A program made the position numbers and the translations under genes. From assembly GCA_003529305.1 (NCBI GenBank), contig DPWC01000110.1, positions 1 through 13,391 of the forward strand: a DNA stretch of 13,391 nucleotides, read 5' to 3'. Positions 1 through 6,016 of the stretch are shown one piece after another. Source of the DNA: Actinomycetota bacterium (GTDB taxonomy: Bacteria > Actinomycetota > Actinomycetes > UBA12327). The notes under the pieces were generated by a model. The model had not been told where the DNA came from and ran no database searches. It worked only from the letters and a program-made list of their open reading frames with translations. Within the stretch, counting starts at the first letter, position 1. Every line of letters starts with the position of its first letter.

Positions 1-918
1 TGGTTCTTCGGTCACCCTGAGGTCTATATCTTGGCGTTGCCATTCTTTGGCATCGTCTCCGAGATCATTCCGGTGTTCAGTCGTAAGCCGGTCTTTGGTT
101 ACAAGGGCTTGGTTTTTGCCACGATCGCGATCGCTGCGCTGTCTATGTCGGTGTGGGCGCACCACATGTATGTCACCGGCGGTGTCCTGTTGCCATTCTT
201 CGCGGCTTTGACGATGTTGATTGCGGTACCCACCGGTGTGAAGTTCTTCAACTGGATCGGGACCATGTGGCGCGGTTCCATCACCTTCGAGTCACCGATG
301 CTGTGGAGCGTGGGCTTCTTGGTGACCTTCTTGTTTGGTGGCCTGACGGGCATCATTCTTGCGGCTCCGCCGCTGGACTTCAGTTTGTCGGACACCTACT
401 TCGTCGTGGCCCACTTCCACTATGTGGTCTTTGGCACCGTGGTGTTTGCCATGTTTGCCGGGTTCTATTTCTGGTGGCCCAAGATGACCGGCAAGATGCT
501 TGATGAGCGATTGGCCAACTGGCACTTCTGGACGCTGTTCATTGGTTTCCACACCACCTTCTTGATTCAGCATTGGCTGGGAATCAAGGGCATGCCGCGG
601 CGCTACGCCGACTACTTGCCCCAGGACGGATTTACTTGGGGCAATGCAGTGTCGTCCGCAGGTTCTCTTCTGCTGGGTCTGTCCACCCTGTTCTTCCTGG
701 CCAATGTCATCAAGACCGCCCGCACGGGCCAGAAAGTCACGGTCAACGACCCTTGGGGTTGGGGACGATCGCTGGAGTGGGCGACATCGTGTCCGCCGCC
801 CCGGCACAACTTTGTGTCGCTACCGCGGGTGCGCTCCGAAAGTCCGGCTTTCGACCTCAACCACCCTGAGTTCGCTTCGATCGAGGCACAGATGGCTGCC
901 AAGGGAGCTGTGCGATGA
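1..918 (+). CDS. ctaD: Cytochrome c oxidase subunit I (aa3 type), 3' part, start outside window
   Basis: Catalytic subunit of the aa3 oxidase, a membrane protein that reduces O2 to water and pumps protons. The reading frame is open from base 1, so the N-terminal part (about 250 residues by family length) lies upstream; 305 residues are present. Numbered from base 1: HPEVY at 5-9 holds the CuB histidine and its cross-linked tyrosine; HH at 54-55 are the other two CuB ligands; the PTGVK lysine at 81 is the K-channel residue; HFH at 138-140 supplies the haem a3 and haem a ligands. About six further hydrophobic helices follow the pattern of the family. The C-terminal tail containing ATSCPPPRHNF is typical of actinobacterial CtaD. 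The stop overlaps the ctaF start (ATGA at 915-918), indicating one transcript. No disruption seen. Confidence 0.97.
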   Translation, partial: WFFGHPEVYILALPFFGIVSEIIPVFSRKPVFGYKGLVFATIAIAALSMSVWAHHMYVTGGVLLPFFAALTMLIAVPTGVKFFNWIGTMWRGSITFESPMLWSVGFLVTFLFGGLTGIILAAPPLDFSLSDTYFVVAHFHYVVFGTVVFAMFAGFYFWWPKMTGKMLDERLANWHFWTLFIGFHTTFLIQHWLGIKGMPRRYADYLPQDGFTWGNAVSSAGSLLLGLSTLFFLANVIKTARTGQKVTVNDPWGWGRSLEWATSCPPPRHNFVSLPRVRSESPAFDLNHPEFASIEAQMAAKGAVR

Positions 919-1310
919 AGGTTGAGGGCTACCTCTTCGGGCTCGGCGCGCTGCTGTATGCCGTTTTGGGCGGGCTGTATTTCTGGCTGAGCCGTGAGCC
1001 CGTCGGTACTACTGCGCTGGCCCTGACCGGCGGAATGGTCTTCTTGGTCGGGTTCTACCTGCTGTTCACCGGCCGACAGATCGGACCGCGCCCCGAGGAG
1101 GGCGACTTCGATGTAGAGGACTTTGCCGGCGAGTACGGCTTCTACAGCCCTAACTCGTGGTCGCCCCTGCCGGTGGGGTTCTTCGCTGCTTTGACCGGGA
1201 CCGGCTTGATCGTTGGCTGGTGGCTGTTCTTCCTCGGGATTCTGGGCCTCATGCTGGCGCTGGTGGGCCTGGTCTTTGAGTACTACCGGACTCAGCACAT
1301 CGCGCCGTAA
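915..1310 (+). CDS. ctaF: Cytochrome c oxidase subunit IV, actinobacterial type
   Basis: A 131-residue small membrane subunit of the aa3 oxidase, of the family found in Actinobacteria and needed for a stable oxidase. Four hydrophobic segments are visible: about residues 6-26 and 32-51, then two in a long hydrophobic stretch at 85-123. The acidic loop between the pairs (about 58-75, rich in Glu and Asp), followed by GFYSPNSWSPLP, is the family's recognisable core. The start is ATG at 915, overlapping the ctaD stop by four bases. A strong ribosome binding site, AAGGGAG, lies at 901-907, seven bases before it. Length is normal for the family. Its position directly behind ctaD is common in actinobacteria. 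Confidence 0.95.
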   Translation: MKVEGYLFGLGALLYAVLGGLYFWLSREPVGTTALALTGGMVFLVGFYLLFTGRQIGPRPEEGDFDVEDFAGEYGFYSPNSWSPLPVGFFAALTGTGLIVGWWLFFLGILGLMLALVGLVFEYYRTQHIAP

Positions 1311-1320
1311 GTCCTCTGCC

Positions 1321-2640
1321 ATGGTGCCAAGGCGTGGAAATCGCAGTTCTCGGCGCATAATGAGAAGCGTGTCGGCTGCTTCCCCTGCTGCTCCAGTGTC
1401 GTGGCGCCCACTGGTGGGTGGCCGCGGCCTTATTGCCGCTGTGTTGATCATTGGCCTAGTGGCCGCGTGTAGTCCGGCCGCTGGCAGCAACAAGGGTGCC
1501 ACCGGTGCGGCATCTGGTTCAGGGTCAGCCGGCGTGACCAGCGATCTCTCCGATACTTCGTTGCTGGCTCAGGGCCCAGCCCCATCGTCGGCGCGGGTGC
1601 TGTTCGTGCCGGGGGATTCACAGGCCGCCGTGACACCAGATACGCGTTTTCGCGTGGTCGCTGCTGGCGGAACTTTGACTCGAGTGTCCGTTGTCGACAA
1701 CAACGGTGTCGCTCTGGCCGGGGCCTTGAGTCCTGATCGAGTGTCGTGGCAGGCGGCGGGGGCTGTTCTGCCCTTCGGTGCGCAATACCAGGCATCTGCG
1801 ACAGCGGTGGATGGTCGGGGACTGTCCACGACCTCCGTAGCGTCGTTCCAGGTGCGGGCCGCCAAGGTGGTGCGGGCGTCCGTCTCACCGGCGCAGAACG
1901 CCACAGTGGGCGTGGGAATGCCGGTGATCGTGCGGCTCAGCCGTGCACCATCTGATCGAGCTGCTGTCGAACGCGCTCTCTCGGTGACCTCCACGCCAGT
2001 GGTGACTGGCTCGTGGGGATGGGTGAGCGCCACCGAGGTCCACTGGCGACCCCGTACTTACTGGCCCGCTGGCACTGATGTCACGGTGCGCGCCTCCTTA
2101 AGCGGCCTGCGCATTGGCAATGACCAAACCGGTCAGGGCACGGTGGTGCGTAACTTCTCGGTGGGTCGGCGGACGGTAGTAACGGTGGGCATTGACACTC
2201 ACCGTCTGAAGGTCGTGACCGATGGTGCTGTGGTTCGTGACATTCCGATCACCACCGGAAAGGTCGGGTTTCCGACTCGCACGGGCACCAAGGTCGTTAT
2301 GGGCAAGGAACGCTTCCGCATCATGGACAGCACCACCGTGGATATTCCGGCCAACTCCTCGGACGCCTATCGCCTCAAAGTTGAGTATGCGATGCGGCTG
2401 ACCAATTCCGGCGAATTCCTGCACGCGGCGCCATGGTCAGTGGGATCGCAGGGGCGCGCCAATGTCAGTCACGGGTGTACCGGCATGAGCATGTCGAATG
2501 CACGCTGGTTGTTTAGCTACCTCAAGGTGGGCGACCCTGTGCAGTACTCCGGGGGGAGCAAGCCCATGACGCTGACCAATGGTTGGGGAGACTGGAACCT
2601 CTCGTGGAATGCCTGGTCAGCGCGCTCGGCGTTGACCTAG
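1321..2640 (+). CDS. L,D-transpeptidase lipoprotein with Ig-like domains (LdtMt2-like)
   Basis: Predicted to make 3-3 cross-links in peptidoglycan, or attach partners to it, on the outer face of the membrane. From the ATG at 1321 it has 439 residues: a basic N-terminus, a hydrophobic stretch ending in lipobox LVAAC with Cys50, a low-complexity Ser/Gly/Ala linker, two Ig-like domains (about 88-182 and 183-284) and a YkuD catalytic domain from about 285. The active site is SHGCTGMS, with His384 and the nucleophile Cys386. The upstream motif HAAPWSVGSQG and the C-terminal GWGDWNLSWNAW match the mycobacterial LdtMt2 class. The start is uncertain: no Shine-Dalgarno lies before 1321 or before the in-frame ATG at 1360, and either leaves an unusually long n-region (a GTG at 1396 is also possible). 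It lies 10 bases behind ctaF, so it may be read from the same transcript. Family assignment is firm; substrate preference is not known. Confidence 0.92.
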   Translation: MVPRRGNRSSRRIMRSVSAASPAAPVSWRPLVGGRGLIAAVLIIGLVAACSPAAGSNKGATGAASGSGSAGVTSDLSDTSLLAQGPAPSSARVLFVPGDSQAAVTPDTRFRVVAAGGTLTRVSVVDNNGVALAGALSPDRVSWQAAGAVLPFGAQYQASATAVDGRGLSTTSVASFQVRAAKVVRASVSPAQNATVGVGMPVIVRLSRAPSDRAAVERALSVTSTPVVTGSWGWVSATEVHWRPRTYWPAGTDVTVRASLSGLRIGNDQTGQGTVVRNFSVGRRTVVTVGIDTHRLKVVTDGAVVRDIPITTGKVGFPTRTGTKVVMGKERFRIMDSTTVDIPANSSDAYRLKVEYAMRLTNSGEFLHAAPWSVGSQGRANVSHGCTGMSMSNARWLFSYLKVGDPVQYSGGSKPMTLTNGWGDWNLSWNAWSARSALT

Positions 2641-2643
2641 GCG

Positions 2644-2664
2644 CCTCGCCATCACGCCCCGAGG
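2644..2664. terminator. Weak hairpin between convergent genes
   Basis: The 27-base gap between the transpeptidase stop and the kinase stop holds an inverted repeat, CCTCG at 2644-2648 and CGAGG at 2660-2664, with an 11-base loop, followed on the plus strand by GGTTTA. The stem is only five base pairs and there is no real U tract. A bidirectional terminator is plausible from its place between convergent genes, but the structure alone is weak. Confidence 0.25.
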
Positions 2665-2667
2665 GGT

Positions 2668-3222
2668 TTAGTGATCCGTGATCAGGTGAATGTCGGCGGC
2701 ACCGCGTGGGTCGTCGTCCCTGAAGTACCGATTCTCCTGCTCGGCCCAGTTCTGCCACTGCGTGGACTCGCGCCAATCGGCGCGCGACAGGGCGCGCTGT
2801 CGCCGTGTGAATTCGTCGGCCGTCACCCAGATCAGCAGATCCAGGTAGGGGCGAGCGGCTCGACACCCCGACCCCACACCGTCGATGACGATGACCGTTG
2901 CGGGGTCCCAGCGGATCTCGCGAGGAAGTCCTGGGCGAGAGGCTGTCCAGTCCCAGGTGTCGACCCTCGCGGTCGTGCCCTGACTCAGTGGGTGGAGTAC
3001 TTGGGTCGCGAGGATGTCGAGGGCCGGTTGTAGTCCCTGCCAGCCCGGATAGATCGCATCCATGGCGATGACGGTGGCGGCGCATTGGTCGGCAATCATG
3101 GCTGACAGGTGACTCTTGCCGCTGCCCGAAGGCCCATCGATGCTCACCATGAGCGGGCGCTGAGTGGGGCGCGGCAGTGCCGCAATGGCGTCCACCACGG
3201 ACGAGATGGCGCGGGTTTCCAT
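2668..3222 (-). CDS. P-loop kinase, uridine-kinase-like, coupled to the transporter binding protein
   Basis: A 184-residue cytoplasmic P-loop NTPase. Walker A is GPSGSGKS at 30-37. A motif AMDAIYPGW at 53-61 holds the likely catalytic Asp55, in the place of the uridine-kinase DDFY-type motif. A hydrophobic strand then ends in VIDGVGSG (Asp114), equivalent to the Walker-B region. An Arg-rich segment (about 139-151, containing TRRQRALSR) resembles the lid that closes over ATP. The pattern matches a widespread actinobacterial family annotated as uridine kinase or ATP-binding protein; substrate has not been established to my knowledge. The ATG overlaps the stop of the binding-protein gene by one base (TGATG on the minus strand, 3220-3224), and no Shine-Dalgarno precedes it, so translation probably depends on the upstream gene. 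It may phosphorylate what the transporter imports (inference). It could also be an unrelated housekeeping kinase that happens to be downstream. Confidence 0.85.
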   Translation of the reverse strand: METRAISSVVDAIAALPRPTQRPLMVSIDGPSGSGKSHLSAMIADQCAATVIAMDAIYPGWQGLQPALDILATQVLHPLSQGTTARVDTWDWTASRPGLPREIRWDPATVIVIDGVGSGCRAARPYLDLLIWVTADEFTRRQRALSRADWRESTQWQNWAEQENRYFRDDDPRGAADIHLITDH

Positions 3223-4316
3223 CAGTTCTCAGGCACAAATTCATTCGTGAAGTACTCGGACCAGTTTGGCCGTTGCGTGAGCGGTTTGCCACTGCCGCTC
3301 AAGAGAAGGCCTTTGTCGAAAAGGTAATTGCCGAATGTCTTCCACTGTTTGGCATCGATCACGCCGAACTGGCCTTGAGCGTTACGCAAGTAATCGCCGT
3401 CTACCAACGCTTGGGCGCTGCGCCTGATCAGATCGGCGTCCGACAGCGTGGTGCGGTTGGCGGCCACCAGCAGATCGGCAGCCTGCTGGGGGTTGTCCTG
3501 TGCGAAGCGGTAGCCCTTCTGCAGCGCGCGAAGGAATCTCTTGGTGACTTCGGGATGGGCTCGCAGGTAGGAGTCGCTGGAGATCACATTGTTGGAGTAG
3601 TTCTGGGGATAGCCGTAATCCTCAGGAACGAAGAACTTCAGCGGCCTACCGATCTTCTCGGCCTCCACAATCTCCACGGTGCTAGCAGCGATAGTGAAGT
3701 CCGCGCGGCCGGCATACACCGCGTCGTACGCGGCAGTGTCGAGCACGACGGTTCGAAACTTGCCCCGTCCGCCGTCCGCCGTGATCACCGTGGAGACCTC
3801 GGAGTTCTCACTGGGAGTGCCAAAGCCGGCGTAGGTTTTGCCATCGAGGTCCCGCGGGCGCGTTATCGACCGGTCATCGGCGCGATAGGCCAGCACATAT
3901 TGAGCTTTGCTGATGTTGGCAAAGACCTGCTTGATCGCTAGTCCCGCGGGGCGGGCAAAGGCGACGCCATTGGAGGAGGAGTAGCCAAAGTTCGCGACAC
4001 CTTTAGCGACAAGGGTCTCAGCAGGCGTGGTGCCGTACGGCAGGATGCGAACCTTGAGTCCCTCCTGTGCAAAGTATCCCCGCGCTTGTGCGACATAGAG
4101 CCCGATGTGATTGGTATTGGGGATGTAGTCGAGCGCCACACTGACCTGAACCGGCCTGCCCGTGCTGCTGGCTGCTGGTGTGGCTGCCGCGTTGGGGGTC
4201 GAGGAGGTGCTCGACGGGCTGCAACCGGCAACTGCTGCGGCCATCAATACTGCGGCAGCGAGCAGCACTGCGGTGGCGATGCCAGTGCGAACGGATGGCC
4301 GCGGCTGTGCGCTCAC
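3222..4316 (-). CDS. ABC transporter substrate-binding lipoprotein, NMT1/THI5 family (ThiY-like)
   Basis: Extracytoplasmic receptor of an importer, 364 residues. A lipoprotein signal sequence is clear: basic start, hydrophobic core and lipobox AVAGC with Cys32, then a Ser/Thr/Ala linker. The mature part opens with DYIPNTNHIGLYVAQ (63-77), the hallmark of NMT1/THI5-like proteins that bind pyrimidine precursors of thiamine; riboflavin-binding RibY belongs to the same superfamily. Further family features are EDYGYPQNYSNNVI and, near the end, the QWKTFGNYLFDKGLL segment. The CCCFC motif of the yeast Thi5 enzyme is absent, in keeping with a receptor. The GTG start at 4316 is fixed by the ribosome binding site at 4322-4328. 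Permease and ATPase genes run away from it on the other strand; the kinase gene follows with a one-base overlap. The substrate is probably a thiamine precursor, less likely riboflavin or another heterocycle. Confidence 0.9.
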   Translation of the reverse strand: MSAQPRPSVRTGIATAVLLAAAVLMAAAVAGCSPSSTSSTPNAAATPAASSTGRPVQVSVALDYIPNTNHIGLYVAQARGYFAQEGLKVRILPYGTTPAETLVAKGVANFGYSSSNGVAFARPAGLAIKQVFANISKAQYVLAYRADDRSITRPRDLDGKTYAGFGTPSENSEVSTVITADGGRGKFRTVVLDTAAYDAVYAGRADFTIAASTVEIVEAEKIGRPLKFFVPEDYGYPQNYSNNVISSDSYLRAHPEVTKRFLRALQKGYRFAQDNPQQAADLLVAANRTTLSDADLIRRSAQALVDGDYLRNAQGQFGVIDAKQWKTFGNYLFDKGLLLSGSGKPLTQRPNWSEYFTNEFVPEN

Positions 4317-4421
4317 AGAGACCTCCTTGAAGCTGCCATGGTTGTGGCGGCTCAGTGCCGGCGGGCAGGTGCGACCATTGTCGTCGGTTCAAATTCGTCA
4401 CGCTGAGGTAGGTTGCCGGTC
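4317..4421. promoter_or_regulatory. Divergent promoter region between binding protein and permease
   Basis: These 105 bases separate two outward-facing operons of the same transporter, so both promoters should lie here or just inside the genes. No convincing -10/-35 pair could be fixed by eye. A short inverted repeat, TGCC GGCG GGCA, sits at 4356-4367 and could be half of an operator, but it is too short to claim. No TPP or FMN riboswitch core is present on either strand. Confidence 0.4.
4322..4328 (-). promoter_or_regulatory. Strong ribosome binding site of the binding-protein gene
   Basis: AAGGAGG on the minus strand, five bases before the GTG at 4316. It is one of the best Shine-Dalgarno matches in the window and decides the GTG start. 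It suggests the binding protein is translated strongly, as expected for a receptor needed in excess over its membrane partners. Confidence 0.8.
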
Positions 4422-5231
4422 ATGAACTCGGCGGCCGACCCCGAGGGTCGGCGCACGGCGCCTGCTCAGCCGTGGTCGAGATTTTTTCTGCCAGTTATTG
4501 CTGTGCTCGCTTTTCTCCTGCTCTGGGAGTGCTATGCCCGCTTGGTCAATCCCGGCCCCACGGTGCTGCCACCGCTGTCGCAGGTTGTTGCGGCCGGCTG
4601 GGGTGATCGCATCAACTTGGCGAGCAGCCTGTGGCCCACTGTGGTGGAAGTAGGGGTTGGATTTGCGGTTTCGGTGACTTTGGCGTTCCTCTTGTCACTG
4701 GTGATTCAGTTGATCCCGTCCGTTCGTCGAGCCGTCCTTCCACTGCTCATTGGCAGCCAAACAGTGCCACTGGTCGTCCTCGCACCGTTGTTTGTGGTCT
4801 GGTTTGGCTTCGGACTGCTGCCCAAGGTGTTGCTCATCGCCTTGGTCACTTTCTTCCCCATCGTGGTCGCGCTTCTTGATGGGTATGCCAGCGCCGATCG
4901 CGAGAGCGTCACGGTGCTGCAAACCATGGGAGCAAATCGGTGGCAGGAATACCGGCTGTTGCGGCTTCCTGGAGCTTTGCCGGCGCTGTTCACCGGAATT
5001 CGCATTTCGATCACCTATGCCGTGGTGGCCGCCGTCTTCGCCGAATATGCCGGCGCGGAACGCGGCCTAGGGGTCTACCTCCAAGGGGCCAGCAAGTCTT
5101 TCCGTACCGATTTGGTCTTAGCCGGCGTCTTGGTCTCTGCCGTGATCACCGTGGTGCTCTTCGTGGTGGTCACGGCGGTGGAGCGCGCTTGCCTGCCCTG
5201 GCATGCCGGCGTCAAGGCGGTGACGCCATGA
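4422..5231 (+). CDS. ABC transporter permease (ThiX-like)
   Basis: Inner-membrane channel subunit of the importer, 269 residues and about six hydrophobic segments, of the binding-protein-dependent permease family (nitrate/taurine/thiamine-precursor branch). The cytoplasmic coupling loop that contacts the ATPase is visible at about 165-185: LQTMGANRWQEYRLLRLP, with the conserved Gly170 and the closing LP. The start was placed at the ATG at 4422, with AGG at 4410-4412 nine bases before it; an in-frame TTG at 4413 with GAGG at 4405-4408 is the alternative and would add three residues. The stop overlaps the ATPase start by four bases. Together with the binding protein on the other strand it makes a complete importer, so the divergent pair most likely serves one substrate. 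Confidence 0.92.
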   Translation: MNSAADPEGRRTAPAQPWSRFFLPVIAVLAFLLLWECYARLVNPGPTVLPPLSQVVAAGWGDRINLASSLWPTVVEVGVGFAVSVTLAFLLSLVIQLIPSVRRAVLPLLIGSQTVPLVVLAPLFVVWFGFGLLPKVLLIALVTFFPIVVALLDGYASADRESVTVLQTMGANRWQEYRLLRLPGALPALFTGIRISITYAVVAAVFAEYAGAERGLGVYLQGASKSFRTDLVLAGVLVSAVITVVLFVVVTAVERACLPWHAGVKAVTP

Positions 5232-6016
5232 CGGCCGTCGAGGCAGCACCTAATGCAGGGGCACGCGGCATCACAGTGGAGCACCTCAGTAAGACCTTTG
5301 GTTCATTGGCGGTGCTCGACGATGTCTCGTTGCAGGTCAGGCGCGGCGAGTTCGTCTCCATTCTGGGCCCCAGTGGATGCGGCAAGTCCACCCTTTTCTC
5401 TTTGCTCACGGGTGTCCATGACCCCGATTCCGGTCGCTGTTTCATCGACGGCGAACCACTGGCGCCCTCGCGTCGCCCCTTTGCCTGGATGCCGCAGCGC
5501 GATGCCTTGCTGCCATGGCGCACGGTCAGCGGAAATGTTGCGTTGGGCGCTGAAGTGGCGCAAGGGATGCGCCGTCGTCACGCTCGCGCTGCCACCGCAC
5601 ACCTGCTTCAGGACTTCGGGATCAGCGAATTCGCGGATTCGCTCCCGCACGAGATTTCTGGTGGCATGCGACAGCGGGTGGCATTAGCCCGCACTATCGC
5701 CCAAAATCGCAACATCGCGTTGCTTGATGAACCCTTCGGCGCTCTGGATGCCTTAACGCGCACTGACCTGCAGCTGTGGCTGGAATCAATGTGGCGCACC
5801 GAGCGCTGGAGCGTTCTGCTGATCACTCACGATGTCCGCGAGGCCGTTCTGCTCTCCGATCGGATCTATGTGCTCAGCGATCGACCGGCACGGGTGGTGG
5901 GCGAGTTCAGTGTTGACTTGCCGCGCCCGCGAACCATTGACCTACTGGCAGCACCGAAGGTGGCCGCCCTTGAGGTGGAGTTGCTCCACGCCTTGGGTGG
6001 TACCCGCTCCGATTAG
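5228..6016 (+). CDS. ABC transporter ATP-binding protein (ThiZ-like)
   Basis: Cytoplasmic ATPase that powers the importer, 262 residues. All nucleotide-binding motifs are intact: Walker A GPSGCGKST at 47-55, Q-loop Gln90 in MPQRDALLPW, signature SGGMRQR at 144-150, Walker B IALLDE at 163-168, D-loop ALD at 172-174 and switch His201 in LLITHD. The MPQRDALLPWRTV segment is typical of the nitrate/sulfonate/thiamine-precursor group of importers. The ATG at 5228 overlaps the permease stop (ATGA), with AAGGCGG at 5214-5220 upstream. The stop codon TAG (6014-6016) overlaps the stop codon of the convergent qcrB gene. Confidence 0.95.
   Translation: MTAVEAAPNAGARGITVEHLSKTFGSLAVLDDVSLQVRRGEFVSILGPSGCGKSTLFSLLTGVHDPDSGRCFIDGEPLAPSRRPFAWMPQRDALLPWRTVSGNVALGAEVAQGMRRRHARAATAHLLQDFGISEFADSLPHEISGGMRQRVALARTIAQNRNIALLDEPFGALDALTRTDLQLWLESMWRTERWSVLLITHDVREAVLLSDRIYVLSDRPARVVGEFSVDLPRPRTIDLLAAPKVAALEVELLHALGGTRSD

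Noticed and set aside
1213..1320. Upstream extension of the transpeptidase frame into ctaF
   Set aside because: It overlaps the coding end of ctaF by about 100 bases and would put an Arg/Ser-rich stretch before the signal sequence; the lipoprotein signal is best served by a start at 1321 or later.
612..1502. Long open frame on the minus strand across ctaD, ctaF and the transpeptidase start
   Set aside because: It crosses three genes of the other strand, has biased composition and no domain.
2669..2687. Inverted repeat TGATC-CGT-GATCA as a terminator or operator
   Set aside because: It lies within the last codons of the kinase gene, is only five bases per arm, and has no U tract; no support beyond chance.
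3177..3941. Long open frame on the plus strand opposite the binding-protein gene
   Set aside because: It lies wholly antisense to a well-supported lipoprotein gene (and its kinase neighbour), has no recognisable domain or hydrophobic pattern, and is a typical GC-rich shadow frame.
4386..4408. Fragments resembling a TPP riboswitch: TTTGAACC on the minus strand (4386-4393) and CTGAGG on the plus strand (4403-4408)
   Set aside because: The two pieces are on opposite strands, CTGAGG is too close to the permease start, and the conserved bases after GAACC do not match. No paired helices can be drawn.
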